Assembly (NCBI GenBank): GCA_963727545.1
Contig: CAVSGS010000007.1
Span: 62,001-126,000 of the forward strand
Length of the DNA: 64,000 nt
Direction of reading: 5' to 3'
Source of the DNA: Flexifilum sp963727545
GTDB taxonomy: Bacteria > Chloroflexota > Anaerolineae > Aggregatilineales > Phototrophicaceae
Shown piece after piece: positions 16,269 through 25,720 of the stretch (within the stretch, counting starts at the first letter, position 1; each line of letters begins with the position of its first letter). A program made the position numbers and the translations under genes. The notes beneath the pieces are model-generated. The model did no database searches. It saw only the letters and a list, made by a program, of their open reading frames with translations, and was not told the origin of the DNA.

Positions 16269-17276
16269 CTATGTGTATCTCACTCGTGGGTCAAACAAGG
16301 GATAAGTCAGGTCGAGGACTAGAATTGCTGTGGTGATACCAACGATCGAAAGAATGGTGATCCCCATAATCAAGTTGTAATCCCCGTTGATGATCGCTCT
16401 AAACAGCAGCGTCCCCAAGCCGGGATAACCAAAAACGATTTCGGTAATCAGTGCCCCACTGAAAATTTGCCCAAGCGAGAGCGCCAGACCGGTGATTTGC
16501 GGTAGAAAGGCGTTGCGAATGATGTACTTGCTCACGATGCGGTCTTCGGTCACACCGCCCAGCTTGGCATACTGGACGTAACTTTCCGCATTGACGTTCT
16601 GGACCAGCAGTTTCATGATTTGGAAATTAACTGCCCCACCCAATATAGCTAGCGAGGCTCCCGGCAAGATCGAATGCCAGAGGACATCTTTGATGTACTC
16701 CCAAGTGAAGGTGGGCATAGCACCTAATGACGCCCCGCCCGTAATCGGGAACCAGCGCACGACATAGGCGAAAAGCAGGAGGAGTATAAAAGCAAAGACA
16801 TAATAGGGCAGCGGGCGAACGACCATCGCTAGGGCATCTAAACCTCGTGACCAACGCTTGCGCGAGAAATAACCCGCTAGCCCGCCTGTTATATTGCCTA
16901 ATATCCACGATATTGCTGTAGATGTCAGCAAAAGCCCCAGTGTCCACGGCAAAGCAGTGCCAATCAGCTGGTTCACGCGGGTCGGAAATTGAAAAAAGGA
17001 AACGCCGAAATCGCCGTGAATCAGCCTGCCCCAAAACTCGACGTACTGGTCAGTCCACGATCCGCCTAAACCATACATTTGGGTCAGGTCTTCGATGAGA
17101 CCATTCATCGCTCCCGGCTCCAAGGTTGAGCCGCGCGCCCGGATCTGATCAACCATTTGCATGACCGGGTCATTCGGGGTAAGTCTGGGGATGAGGAAAA
17201 CAACGGTAATGCCGAGCCAAATTACTAAAAAATATGAAATCAGCCGGGGAATAAGATAGCGCTTTACAAATGTCAC
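16269..17276 (-). CDS. oppB: Opp/Dpp-type ABC transporter permease (OppB-like)
   Basis: This 335-residue permease has an N-terminal helix (about residues 10-32), a family-typical extracytoplasmic segment (VVFLIPRLTPNDPV onward, about 25-110), then a five-helix transport domain (about 115-330). A coupling loop lies near 215-245. It is the first of two permeases, following the binding-protein gene after a 135-base gap that contains a strong hairpin. Local base composition in this part of the operon looks more AT-rich than the surrounding GH genes, but this was not measured. Confidence 0.92.
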   Translation of the reverse strand: MTFVKRYLIPRLISYFLVIWLGITVVFLIPRLTPNDPVMQMVDQIRARGSTLEPGAMNGLIEDLTQMYGLGGSWTDQYVEFWGRLIHGDFGVSFFQFPTRVNQLIGTALPWTLGLLLTSTAISWILGNITGGLAGYFSRKRWSRGLDALAMVVRPLPYYVFAFILLLLFAYVVRWFPITGGASLGAMPTFTWEYIKDVLWHSILPGASLAILGGAVNFQIMKLLVQNVNAESYVQYAKLGGVTEDRIVSKYIIRNAFLPQITGLALSLGQIFSGALITEIVFGYPGLGTLLFRAIINGDYNLIMGITILSIVGITTAILVLDLTYPLFDPRVRYT

Positions 17277-17345
17277 GGTTCTGCCCTCATGTGTCTAGAT
17301 TCCTTACATGAAGTAAGCACGAGTAATCCAATGAAGCAAAGATGG

Positions 17346-17379
17346 GTTTCTCCGGGCGGGTATTCCCGCCCGGAGAAAC
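17346..17379 (-). other. Strong hairpin between binding-protein and permease genes
   Basis: GTTTCTCCGGGCGGG pairs perfectly with CCCGCCCGGAGAAAC around a four-base loop, a 15-bp stem. No T run follows on the minus strand. Such hairpins after a binding-protein gene often stabilise its mRNA or partly terminate transcription so that the permeases are made in smaller amounts. Confidence 0.75.
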
Positions 17380-17411
17380 ATTTATGCGGTGAAAGCAAAC
17401 TCTGAAATAAC

Positions 17412-19358
17412 TTATGCGCTGCCAGAGGGTTTGAGGAACGGTGTCGTGTACTTGAAGTTGGGCCAGTGGGTATAAGGCTCGTTGTAAGCGTTCTCGCTGC
17501 CGGGCCAGTTGGTCCAATAGGTTTCGTCCCAACCGACAAAGCCGATATAGCCGTAGGTCGGCAGACCGGGCATCTGCTTAACCGCTTCCTTCAAGCCTTC
17601 GATACCAATGGCGATAACTTGTTCGCTATTGAAGGGATCCGTCTCGCGCAGCTGCTTGATGATGTCGTCCATCTCCGGGGTCGTCCAACGCGAGGAATGA
17701 CCCTGCGTGCGCTCGCCCAGCGGCAGAATATAGGCGGAGTTCCAGCGGTCGAGCACGCGGTACAGGTCGGGACCTGCACCCCATGGTTCTTGCGCGGGCC
17801 ACGCGCCGTTGACGTCAAAGTCGCCAACCGCTTGCAGGTCAGCACTCGCCTCCGACGCGAACACCTCGGCATCGATACCGAATTTCTTCCACTGCTGCAC
17901 GGCTGCCGCAGCATTGCGGGCATCATGGTTGGAAAGAACAGTACCGCTCAAGAAGCTGATCTTCCACGCGGAGCCATCAGGCAGCAGCCACATGCCGTTG
18001 CCATCCCGCGAGAAGCCATTCTTCAGCAGCAGTTTCTCGGCAATGTCCGGGGCAAACTTATACCAGCCCAGCCCGAACGTCTTTTCGAGGAACGCCTGAT
18101 CATCCGGGAAGACATACCCCCGGCTGCGGGCGAGGTCGGCGACGCGCTGGGGCGCGGTGGGATCATACGGCGCAAAGGTCTCGCCGTCGCCCACATCAAT
18201 TGTGAAATCCTTCAACCATTCTTGCATCGGCGCGATGTAATCCGCCGGATATGGTCCAAGATGCGGGACATGCACCGGACTTAAGGTGCCCGAGGAGTCG
18301 ACGGCGATGCTGGTGTACTCGACGATGTCAATCGCCAGAGTAAGTGCCCAGCGCACGTCAACGTTATCGTAGGGTGCTCTGACGCAGTTGAAGGTGATGC
18401 CGGTGATGGCGGGGTCGTTGTTGACCACGAACGGGAAGGTCGGCTGGTAGGCGCGCGAGGTCTCCGCCTGTGCCAACAGCGCCTTCAGACCATCGGCGGA
18501 GAGTTCTGCCACGTCCAGTTGATGCGTCAATTGGGACAGGATTTGAGCGCCTTCGTCGGCGAAATACTGGAAGATGATGTACTGTGGCTGAGGCTCGCCA
18601 TACATGATACCGGTCGGGCTTTTGTCCCAGTCCTCACGTTTTTCCCACGCCGTCCAGCTTCCTTGCGGATCAAAGCTGTGCAGTTTGTAAGGACCGCAGC
18701 CAACGTACGGATTGAAGGTGAACTGAACCGGGTCATCCTGCTGCTCAAAGATGTGTTTGGGGAAGAACCGGGTGCAGCCCCAGCGGTCGAGGAAGGTGGT
18801 GTGGAAGCGCGAGTTCGCCTGCTTGAGGTCGAACTTGACGGTGTAATCGTCGAGCGCGGTCACTGCCTCAACATTATCGACAAAGAAGCTGTTGGCGTTG
18901 AAGCCATCATACTTCATCAAGGTTTCGACCGTATAGACAACGTCAGCGGCGGAGAAAGGCTCGCCGTCCGACCAAGTGACGCCTTCACGCAACGGGACGG
19001 TGAGGCTCATGAAGTCTTCGCTGTAGGTCGGGTCGCCGGAGGCGACGCCGTTGATGATTTTACCGGTGGCAAAGTCGACCGACCACAGCGGCTCATCCGC
19101 CAAGTTCTGCATACCGCGGTCTTGCCACTTCCAACCAACCCACTGGTTGAAGTTATCGGGCGTGCCGACGCGACCGGTGAGAATGCGGGCGATTACCGTC
19201 TGCTCGCGCGGGAAAGTGCCCATTTGAGCGAGAACTGCTTCGTTCGACTTAACCAGCTCATCGGGCAGATGGACTAACCCCATAGGACCAAGCAGGAAGG
19301 TTCCGGTGCCTGCCGATAAAAGCTTCAGAAAACTGCGACGATTAATTTCGTGTGACAT
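17412..19358 (-). CDS. Extracellular solute-binding protein family 5 with Tat signal
   Basis: This 648-residue protein starts with a Tat-type signal (NRRSFLKLLS, residues 6-15) and a hydrophobic stretch to about residue 31. The body is the SBP_bac_5 fold, with motifs such as REGVTWSDGEPFSAADVVYT (about residues 130-150) found in oligopeptide and oligosaccharide binders. Tat export implies folding before export, which is less common for this family but frequent for Chloroflexota. It captures the substrate for the permease and ATPase genes downstream. LacI lies directly upstream on the same strand. Given the GH2 and GH3 neighbours, a plant or microbial oligosaccharide is the likeliest ligand (inference). 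Confidence 0.92.
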   Translation of the reverse strand: MSHEINRRSFLKLLSAGTGTFLLGPMGLVHLPDELVKSNEAVLAQMGTFPREQTVIARILTGRVGTPDNFNQWVGWKWQDRGMQNLADEPLWSVDFATGKIINGVASGDPTYSEDFMSLTVPLREGVTWSDGEPFSAADVVYTVETLMKYDGFNANSFFVDNVEAVTALDDYTVKFDLKQANSRFHTTFLDRWGCTRFFPKHIFEQQDDPVQFTFNPYVGCGPYKLHSFDPQGSWTAWEKREDWDKSPTGIMYGEPQPQYIIFQYFADEGAQILSQLTHQLDVAELSADGLKALLAQAETSRAYQPTFPFVVNNDPAITGITFNCVRAPYDNVDVRWALTLAIDIVEYTSIAVDSSGTLSPVHVPHLGPYPADYIAPMQEWLKDFTIDVGDGETFAPYDPTAPQRVADLARSRGYVFPDDQAFLEKTFGLGWYKFAPDIAEKLLLKNGFSRDGNGMWLLPDGSAWKISFLSGTVLSNHDARNAAAAVQQWKKFGIDAEVFASEASADLQAVGDFDVNGAWPAQEPWGAGPDLYRVLDRWNSAYILPLGERTQGHSSRWTTPEMDDIIKQLRETDPFNSEQVIAIGIEGLKEAVKQMPGLPTYGYIGFVGWDETYWTNWPGSENAYNEPYTHWPNFKYTTPFLKPSGSA

Positions 19359-19458
19359 CTATTCCTCCGTAAATCTCTCAAATGACGGCTAAGCGGTGTA
19401 ATTGACTAACTGGACGATGCGATAGGCTCCCTCCTGTCCTTTCAGCTTTGCTCTTTGC

Positions 19459-20508
19459 TTACGCTGTGGTTCGCGCAGGTGCGCACGAATCACGTTTGAT
19501 GAGCTGCGTCGCCAATGCAACCCGTTGTAGCGGACAACGCGGATCCTCGAGTCGTTCTAAGAGCATCTTGCTGGCGACTTCTCCCATTTGTTCGAGCGGT
19601 TGGCGAACCGTCGTCAATTTGGGGTAGACGAAAGATGCTTGAGGAACGTCATCGAAGCCAACGATGGAAATATCATCAGGAATACGAAGACCGTGTTCGC
19701 GCACGGCATCCATCGCACCAAAAGCTGCCAAATCGTTGGACGCGAAAATTGCTGTCGGCAGCGGAGCGGTATTCTCTAGTAGTTGTTTGGTGCTCATGTA
19801 GCCGGTTTGCTGCTGATAGTCGCCTTCGATAATGAGGTCATCCCGAAGGGGAATACCGCAATCGACCAGCGCCTGTTTGTAACCTTCCAACCGATCTGCG
19901 GCGCTTTGGACCGCTGTCGCTCCCGTAATGAAAGCGATGCGCGTGTGACCTAACTGGATCAGGTAGGTGGTGGCGTCATAGGCGCCCTGCTGGTTGGTCG
20001 CTTCGATGGTGCTGCTATGTTGGCTGACATCGGTCTGATCGATCAGCACGTAGGGATAGTTTTGCTCGCGCAGCTCTTCTAGGTAAATTGTCGGAGCCAT
20101 CGGGGCGACTAACAGCAGCCCGTCCGTCAACCCGTTAGCGATAGCGCTAACGTAAAATGATTCTTTGCTCGGATGACGATGGCTGGTGTACAGCATCAGA
20201 TCGTAGTTGGCGCCAGCCAAGATCCGATCGATCCCCTGCGTAATCGTGCCGACGTAGCCGTTATCGAGATTGGGCACGAGCAGCCCGATGACCCGCGAAC
20301 GTCCCCCTGCCAAGCTGCGTGCTGGCAAATTGGCGACGTAGCCCAAGTCTTCCACCGCTTCCATAACGCGCTTGCGCGTGGATTCCTTGACAAATTCGTA
20401 GCCACTCAGGACGCGCGACACAGTAGAGTAGGACACGTCTGAAGCTCGTGCTACGTCCCTGATCGTGACTCGATGTCCGCTTTTAGAGGAACTGGTTTCT
20501 TTAATCAT
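19459..20508 (-). CDS. LacI-family transcriptional regulator
   Basis: This is a 349-residue protein. The N-terminal LacI helix-turn-helix and hinge (VTIRDVARASDVSYSTVSRVLSG, about residues 14-37, shown by the pattern TIRDVA...STVSRVL) is followed by a periplasmic-binding-protein-like ligand domain (about 70-340). The start at 20508 is preferred over 20535 because it gives the normal N-terminus. A palindromic operator sits immediately upstream of this start, which suggests autorepression. The gene precedes the importer operon on the same strand and lies among GH3 genes. It likely represses uptake and hydrolysis genes until a sugar ligand is present. Confidence 0.94.
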   Translation of the reverse strand: MIKETSSSKSGHRVTIRDVARASDVSYSTVSRVLSGYEFVKESTRKRVMEAVEDLGYVANLPARSLAGGRSRVIGLLVPNLDNGYVGTITQGIDRILAGANYDLMLYTSHRHPSKESFYVSAIANGLTDGLLLVAPMAPTIYLEELREQNYPYVLIDQTDVSQHSSTIEATNQQGAYDATTYLIQLGHTRIAFITGATAVQSAADRLEGYKQALVDCGIPLRDDLIIEGDYQQQTGYMSTKQLLENTAPLPTAIFASNDLAAFGAMDAVREHGLRIPDDISIVGFDDVPQASFVYPKLTTVRQPLEQMGEVASKMLLERLEDPRCPLQRVALATQLIKRDSCAPARTTA

Positions 20509-20512
20509 AAAA

Positions 20513-20528
20513 TTGCAAACGGTTGCAA
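20513..20528. promoter_or_regulatory. LacI-type operator upstream of the lacI gene
   Basis: TTGCAAACGGTTGCAA is a near-palindrome with central CG, the shape recognised by LacI-family regulators. It lies four bases upstream of the lacI start codon, so binding would block its own expression. I did not find a second clear copy by eye. Confidence 0.7.
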
Positions 20529-20941
20529 AAAACAATCTAAAAAGTGACGGCTTATTCCGTCGAGCTAGAACTTTATCGGGAACAGACTTCTTCTAAACGT
20601 CGCTACGGTCGATAACCGGTGCGACGATTGCCAGCGAAACCCCTGATATGCCGGCTACAAATCGCACGAAAACCTAGCAGGGATTCTCTTACATATTCCA
20701 CCTTAGTGAAATTATAGTCATTCTCTGGGACTCGCACAACTTTTCCGTGTGAATTATGTGCAGAGTGCAATAGCCATTCGAACCAAAGTGGAGTCCGGCA
20801 GTCTGTGGACACGGACGCAGAGCTGCGCCGACGGCTTCAGCTTGCTTTGCTAGTGCGTCGGCAGTTGAGCCGGGATCGCCGCCCCGTGATCCGCAAAATC
20901 GCCCAACTGCCAATCGCACCTCAATCGGAACTGATGATCGC
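20529..20941. other. Intergenic region upstream of lacI
   Basis: These 413 bases lie between the stop of the first GH3 gene and the lacI operator. They should contain the lacI promoter. Short frames here have no recognisable domain, and I see no strong terminator hairpin. Confidence 0.4.
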
Positions 20942-23095
20942 TTAGGCGAGTTCGAGCGCCTTGACTTGCAGCGCTGCATCGTCCGAGCTTGAACCGACGT
21001 AGAACGAGTAAGTTCCCGGTTCGAAGATCCACTTCCGCTGCTCATTGCTGAAATAGCGGAGTTCATCCAGATCGACCGGTATGGAGACGGTCATTGATTG
21101 TCCGGGTTCGAGATAGACCTTCTTGAACCCCTTGAGCAGTTTCTTCTGGCGCTCGACCGCCGATTGCTCCATGCCGACGTAGACCTGAACCACCTCGGCA
21201 CCGGCGACCTTGCCGGTATTCTTCAGATCGACCGTCACCGTAACGCTGCCGTCCTGCTTCGCGAGTTGGGGTTCGCCATAAGCCCACGTCGTGTAGGAAA
21301 GCCCGAAGCCGAAGGGATAGGCAGGCGTGTAGCCATGCTTTTCGAGATACGAATAGCCATGATACAGGTCGTAGGTGATCTCGTCGTCGGTATTGCTGAA
21401 ATACGGCAGCTGACTCTGATCCTGCGGGATGGTGAAGGGCAGCTTGCCCGACGGATTCACGTCTCCGAACAGAACGCGGGGTAGGGCATTGCCCCCTTCC
21501 ATTCCCGAATACCAGCCGTAGACGATCGCCGGAACCACGTTTTCCCATGCGTTGGTCATGATCATGCCGCCGCCGATCAGGACAACGACGGTATTGGGGT
21601 TGATGCTGCCGATCCGCTCGATCAGTGCGATTTGTTCCGGCTTGAGGGAAAGATTCGCGCGGTCGCCGCCGAGTGCGCCGCCCTCATCAGATTCGAAATC
21701 GGACATGCTGAAGCCCGTGATCGGCTTGCCCATGTTTTCATAGCCGACAGCGACCGCTTGCATAAATGAGAAGTCGTTCTCACCTTCAACCGGCGACGAG
21801 ATGAATTCACCCTCATCGTGCATATCGTTGCCGACCGCGATGATCACGCAGTCCGCCTTGCCCGCTTCATCGGCTGCTTTGTCGAGGTCACTTCCGTCGC
21901 AGAACACGACTTCGACGTCCGTGCCAAAATAGTTATGGAGACCCTCAAGCGGAGTTACGACGTAGGGTGCGTCGATCTTGCTCGAACCAGCATCGCCGGT
22001 ATTCGCCCGATTTCCCAATTCTCCGGCGACTAGCACGCGTTTGACCGCCTTGGAGAAAGGCAGCACGCCGTTCGCATTCTTGAGCAGCACCATCGATTTC
22101 TCGGCGACTTCCTGCGCCAGCTCGGTGTGTTCCTTGCTGGCGACCAGATCCATGCTGTAGGTCAGCTTCTCCGGCGTGTTTTCGAAGACGAGCAGGGCGC
22201 GCAGAATGCGGAGCACGGCGGTATCGACGGCTGCTTCGGCGACGGAGCCATCCTCGACTGCCTCAAGGAGATGGCGCTGATAGTGAATCGGCATCGGCAT
22301 CTCGATGTCTAGCCCCGCCTCGATCGCCTTTTTAGTATGGCGAACGCCCGCGACGAAGTCCGAGATCGCGAAGCCTTCGAAGCCCCAGTCGTCTCGCAAA
22401 ACCTCCGTCAGCAAGAAGTGGCTTTCACAGCATTGATCGTCGTTGAAACGGTTGTACGCGCCCATCACCGAAGCGGCACCGGCATCGATACACTTCTTGA
22501 AATGCGGCAGATAAACCTCGCGCATGGTGCGCTCATCCGCCTTGACGTTCACCTTGAAACGGGAATTCTCGATATTGTTGACCGCATAGTGTTTGACGCA
22601 GGCGATCACGTTATGCGCCTGCACGCCTTCGGTTAACGCCTTACCCATTTCGCCGAGAAGGAAAGGATCCTCGCCGTAGGTCTCCTGCGAGCGTCCCCAA
22701 GACGGATGGCGCAGCAAGTTAATGCAGACGCCGCCGAAATAGTTGGCACCCTGCGCGCGGGCTTCTTGACCGATCACGTCGCCAATTCGCTGTTCAAGTT
22801 CCGGGTCGAAGCTGGCTCCGCGTGCCATCGACACGGGAAAACAGGTGGAATGACCCATGACCACACCGCGCGGACCGTCGGAAAATCCGATCGGCGAGAC
22901 GCCGAGCCGGGGGCAGCCGTTGGTCTCGATTGGGGTGGGGTTATACATATTTTGGTACTTCTGCGCGTTGCCGAGCGGATCCCAGTTGCCGTTGAGCATC
23001 CAGACCTTTTCCTGCAAAGTCATTTGCTGGAGCAGTGATTGGGCTTGCTCCTCGATCTGTTCCCGACTTAGGGCACAGTCGTCTTTCTTAAACAT
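20942..23095 (-). CDS. Glycoside hydrolase family 3 (beta-glucosidase-like)
   Basis: The protein is about 717 residues. An N-terminal TIM barrel has nucleophile D246 in FAISDFVAG and a substrate pocket signature KHYAVNNIE near residues 165-175. The second alpha/beta sandwich domain (about 330-530) has LLKNANGVLPF and a GEN-type loop. The C-terminal fibronectin-type III-like domain (about 610-717) begins near VTVDLKNTG. The start at 23095 has GGAG nine bases upstream, with earlier in-frame starts at 23110 and 23131. No signal peptide is present, so it probably acts on oligosaccharides taken up by the adjacent importer. SDF rather than SDW is common in bacterial beta-glucosidases of this group. 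Confidence 0.92.
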   Translation of the reverse strand: MFKKDDCALSREQIEEQAQSLLQQMTLQEKVWMLNGNWDPLGNAQKYQNMYNPTPIETNGCPRLGVSPIGFSDGPRGVVMGHSTCFPVSMARGASFDPELEQRIGDVIGQEARAQGANYFGGVCINLLRHPSWGRSQETYGEDPFLLGEMGKALTEGVQAHNVIACVKHYAVNNIENSRFKVNVKADERTMREVYLPHFKKCIDAGAASVMGAYNRFNDDQCCESHFLLTEVLRDDWGFEGFAISDFVAGVRHTKKAIEAGLDIEMPMPIHYQRHLLEAVEDGSVAEAAVDTAVLRILRALLVFENTPEKLTYSMDLVASKEHTELAQEVAEKSMVLLKNANGVLPFSKAVKRVLVAGELGNRANTGDAGSSKIDAPYVVTPLEGLHNYFGTDVEVVFCDGSDLDKAADEAGKADCVIIAVGNDMHDEGEFISSPVEGENDFSFMQAVAVGYENMGKPITGFSMSDFESDEGGALGGDRANLSLKPEQIALIERIGSINPNTVVVLIGGGMIMTNAWENVVPAIVYGWYSGMEGGNALPRVLFGDVNPSGKLPFTIPQDQSQLPYFSNTDDEITYDLYHGYSYLEKHGYTPAYPFGFGLSYTTWAYGEPQLAKQDGSVTVTVDLKNTGKVAGAEVVQVYVGMEQSAVERQKKLLKGFKKVYLEPGQSMTVSIPVDLDELRYFSNEQRKWIFEPGTYSFYVGSSSDDAALQVKALELA

Positions 23096-23200
23096 CGCTT
23101 TTGTCTCCATGCGTGAGTTAAATAAGAACAATTTCCTCTTCTCATCAGGTTGAGTTGACGAGTATCAAAGCCAAAGTACTCTTATTTGAGTGTGATACCC

Positions 23201-23234
23201 CTCAATCCCCGGTGTCGTGCGGTTGGGGATTGAG
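23201..23234 (-). terminator. Hairpin between the two GH3 genes
   Basis: CTCAATCCCC (23201-23210) pairs with GGGGATTGAG (23225-23234), a perfect 10-bp stem with a 14-base loop. It lies about 30 bases after the stop of the upstream GH3 gene. No T run follows, so it may be a weak or Rho-assisted terminator or an mRNA stabiliser. Confidence 0.5.
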
Positions 23235-23263
23235 GAGTGTAGGTGCGGATTTACGCGATTGGC

Positions 23264-25414
23264 TCAGGCGACCACAAAGGTCGCGCTGACCGGTGCCGCA
23301 GCACCCAACGCCGCGCCGCGCTCGCTTGGCGAGCAGCCGCCGACCGTCACCCGGAACTCGCCGGGTTCCAGCACGCGCTCACCGGCGTCGTTGACCAGCT
23401 TCATCATTTCCGGTGTGACCGTGAAGGCGATCTCGGTGCTCGCACCCGGTTGAAGCTGCACCCGCTGGAAACCGATCAGGCTGTTCAGCGGGACGACGGT
23501 CGAGGCTTCGAGGTCACTGAGGTAAATTTGGGCGACTTCTTCCGCCGCTACCGCGCCGCTGTTGGTCAGCGTGCATTTGATCGTCAGCGACTCGCCCGCC
23601 GGGACGGTCGTCTGGTCGAGTTTTAGATCGCTGTAGCTGAAATCGGTGTAGCTCAGCCCGAAGCCGAAGGGGAACAGCGGTTCCTCGGTCGCGTAACGAT
23701 AGGTGCGACCGGTCATGGCGTAATCTTCGAACGGCGGCAGTTGATCGACCGACTTGGGGAAGGTCAGCGGCAGCTTGCCCGACGGCGCGACGTCGCCAAA
23801 GAGCACGTCGGCGACGGCTTTGCCGCCTTCCTGACCGGGATACCAGACGTAGACGATCGCTGCCATCAAGTCTTCGAGGTCGCCGAGCGCGATCGGGCTG
23901 CCGCCGGTCAGCACCAGCACAATTTTTGCACCGCCGAGCGCTAGCTTCTTGAGGTAGTCGACCTGCACGGGCGGCAAAGTAATCTGTGAGCGATCGCCCC
24001 CCTCAGCCGACAGGTTAGCATCGCCTTCTTCGCCTTCCAGCAGGGGAGAGAGTCCCATACAGGCGATGGTCACGTCGCAGTTCACGGCTTCGACCAGTGA
24101 CCAGTCCTTCTGCGCCGCTTCCTGAGTGAGCGGGCAGCCGGGGCGGTATTCCAAACCCGCGCCTTCCGGCGTGCGGGCGACGATCCCTTGCATGAGCGTG
24201 ATTAGATCGTCGTTCATGCCGTAGTAGTTGCCGAGCAGCACGTCGATGCTGGCGGCATTCGGTCCGACCAGCAGAATCCGTCGGGTTTGCTCGCGGATCG
24301 GTAGGATGTTGTCCTTGTTCTTCAGCAGCACGACCGACTTCGCTGCCGCTTGGTAGGCGAGTTGGCGATGTTCGTCGCTGCCGACCACGCTTAGCGGAAT
24401 CGACGCATAGGGGACGGTTTCCGGCGGGTCGAACATGCCGAGCTTGAAGCGAGTGGTCAGCGTGCGCGCCAGCGAGATGTCGATTTCTGCTTCCGTGATC
24501 AAGCCGCGCTCGATCGCCTCACCGAGATAAGCAAAGGTGCAGATGCAGCTCAGATCGCAGCCCGCCTTGACCGCCATCGCTGCGCTTTCGGCAGGGTCCT
24601 TAGTCACGTTATGCCCATCGTGGAAATCGTTGATCGCGCCGCAGTCCGAGACAACGTGTCCCTGAAATGCCCAATCGCCGCGCAGCGTCTTGACCAGCAG
24701 GAAGTCGCTGCCGCAGCAGGGTTCGCCGTTGGTGCGGTTGTACGCCCCCATGACTGACTCGACCCCGGCTTCCGTGACCAGCTTCTCGAACGCCGGGAGA
24801 TAAGTCGCGTACAGATCGCGGAGCGACGCCTCAGCGTTGAATTCGTGGCGCAGCTTTTCCGGTCCGCTGTGGACGGCGAAGTGCTTGGCGCAAGCTGCCG
24901 TCTTAAGGTATTTCGGATCGTCGCCTTGCAGACCGCGCACGTAAGCCGCGCCCATTTCGCCGGTCAGGAACGGGTCTTCGCCCCACGTTTCTTGACCGCG
25001 CCCCCAACGCGGGTCGCGGAAGATGTTGACGTTGGGTGACCACATGGTCAGCCCTTGGTAAAGTCCAGTCCCGCCCTTACGTCGCAGCGCCTCGTGAAAC
25101 TTGGCGCGAGCTTCGTCGCCGACCGCCGACGCGATTTGCTCGATCAGCGCCGGGTCCCACGTCGCCGCCATACCGATGGCTTGGGGGAAAACAGTCGCGC
25201 GTCCATTGCGGGCGACACCGTGCAACGCCTCACTCCAATAGTCGTAGGCGGGGATGTCCAAGCGCGGGATCGCTTCACTCGCGTTGCACATTTGCCCGAT
25301 TTTTTCTTCGAGTGTCAGGCGGGAAATCAAGTCTTGAACCCGTTCGGCAGTCGGGCAGGCTGGATCTCGGTAGACGGGTGTTGCGGTTTGTTGCGACAGC
25401 GTTGGTTCAGGCAT
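23264..25414 (-). CDS. Glycoside hydrolase family 3 (xylosidase/arabinosidase-like)
   Basis: This 716-residue protein has an N-terminal TIM barrel with WSPNVNIFRDPRWGRGQE (about residues 125-142) and nucleophile D257 in VVSDCGAI. The SDCGAI form and the WSPN..RDPRWGRGQE block are typical of the beta-xylosidase / alpha-arabinofuranosidase branch of GH3. The second sandwich domain (about 350-560) and a fibronectin-like C-terminal domain (about 600-716) follow. There is no signal peptide. It differs clearly from the first GH3 gene, so the locus can attack at least two kinds of linkage. It is the first gene of the minus-strand GH run, divergent from the MoxR operon. Confidence 0.92.
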   Translation of the reverse strand: MPEPTLSQQTATPVYRDPACPTAERVQDLISRLTLEEKIGQMCNASEAIPRLDIPAYDYWSEALHGVARNGRATVFPQAIGMAATWDPALIEQIASAVGDEARAKFHEALRRKGGTGLYQGLTMWSPNVNIFRDPRWGRGQETWGEDPFLTGEMGAAYVRGLQGDDPKYLKTAACAKHFAVHSGPEKLRHEFNAEASLRDLYATYLPAFEKLVTEAGVESVMGAYNRTNGEPCCGSDFLLVKTLRGDWAFQGHVVSDCGAINDFHDGHNVTKDPAESAAMAVKAGCDLSCICTFAYLGEAIERGLITEAEIDISLARTLTTRFKLGMFDPPETVPYASIPLSVVGSDEHRQLAYQAAAKSVVLLKNKDNILPIREQTRRILLVGPNAASIDVLLGNYYGMNDDLITLMQGIVARTPEGAGLEYRPGCPLTQEAAQKDWSLVEAVNCDVTIACMGLSPLLEGEEGDANLSAEGGDRSQITLPPVQVDYLKKLALGGAKIVLVLTGGSPIALGDLEDLMAAIVYVWYPGQEGGKAVADVLFGDVAPSGKLPLTFPKSVDQLPPFEDYAMTGRTYRYATEEPLFPFGFGLSYTDFSYSDLKLDQTTVPAGESLTIKCTLTNSGAVAAEEVAQIYLSDLEASTVVPLNSLIGFQRVQLQPGASTEIAFTVTPEMMKLVNDAGERVLEPGEFRVTVGGCSPSERGAALGAAAPVSATFVVA

Positions 25415-25720
25415 AATCCCTATTGTCCTGATTGTGCATCGTATAAATATGTCAAGACGTCAGTATACCTAATTTGCTTTGAGCGACACATTCCATAATG
25501 ATCTGTCCAGCACTCAGCGCGAACTCAAAACCAATCCGCCCCGATAGTGGTGTAGATACCATTGATATGGAGTTTGCCGTTGTTGCGGGTTATAGTACCT
25601 GCCGGTGAGCGAAGCCTTAGACTGACCTCGCATCAATTCGAGCAGTCGGCTGCGCCTACTAGGGCGTGCGGAGCCTGCCGATGAGAGCGTTAATTTGTTG
25701 ATTGAAGTGAAAGCTGCGTG
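25415..25720. other. Divergent promoter region between GH3 and MoxR operons
   Basis: These 306 bases separate two outward-facing operons. On the minus strand a TTGACA hexamer occurs about 35-40 bases upstream of the GH3 start, but no convincing -10 partner is at ideal spacing. No LacI-type operator like that at 20513 was seen. No gene is supported. Confidence 0.4.
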
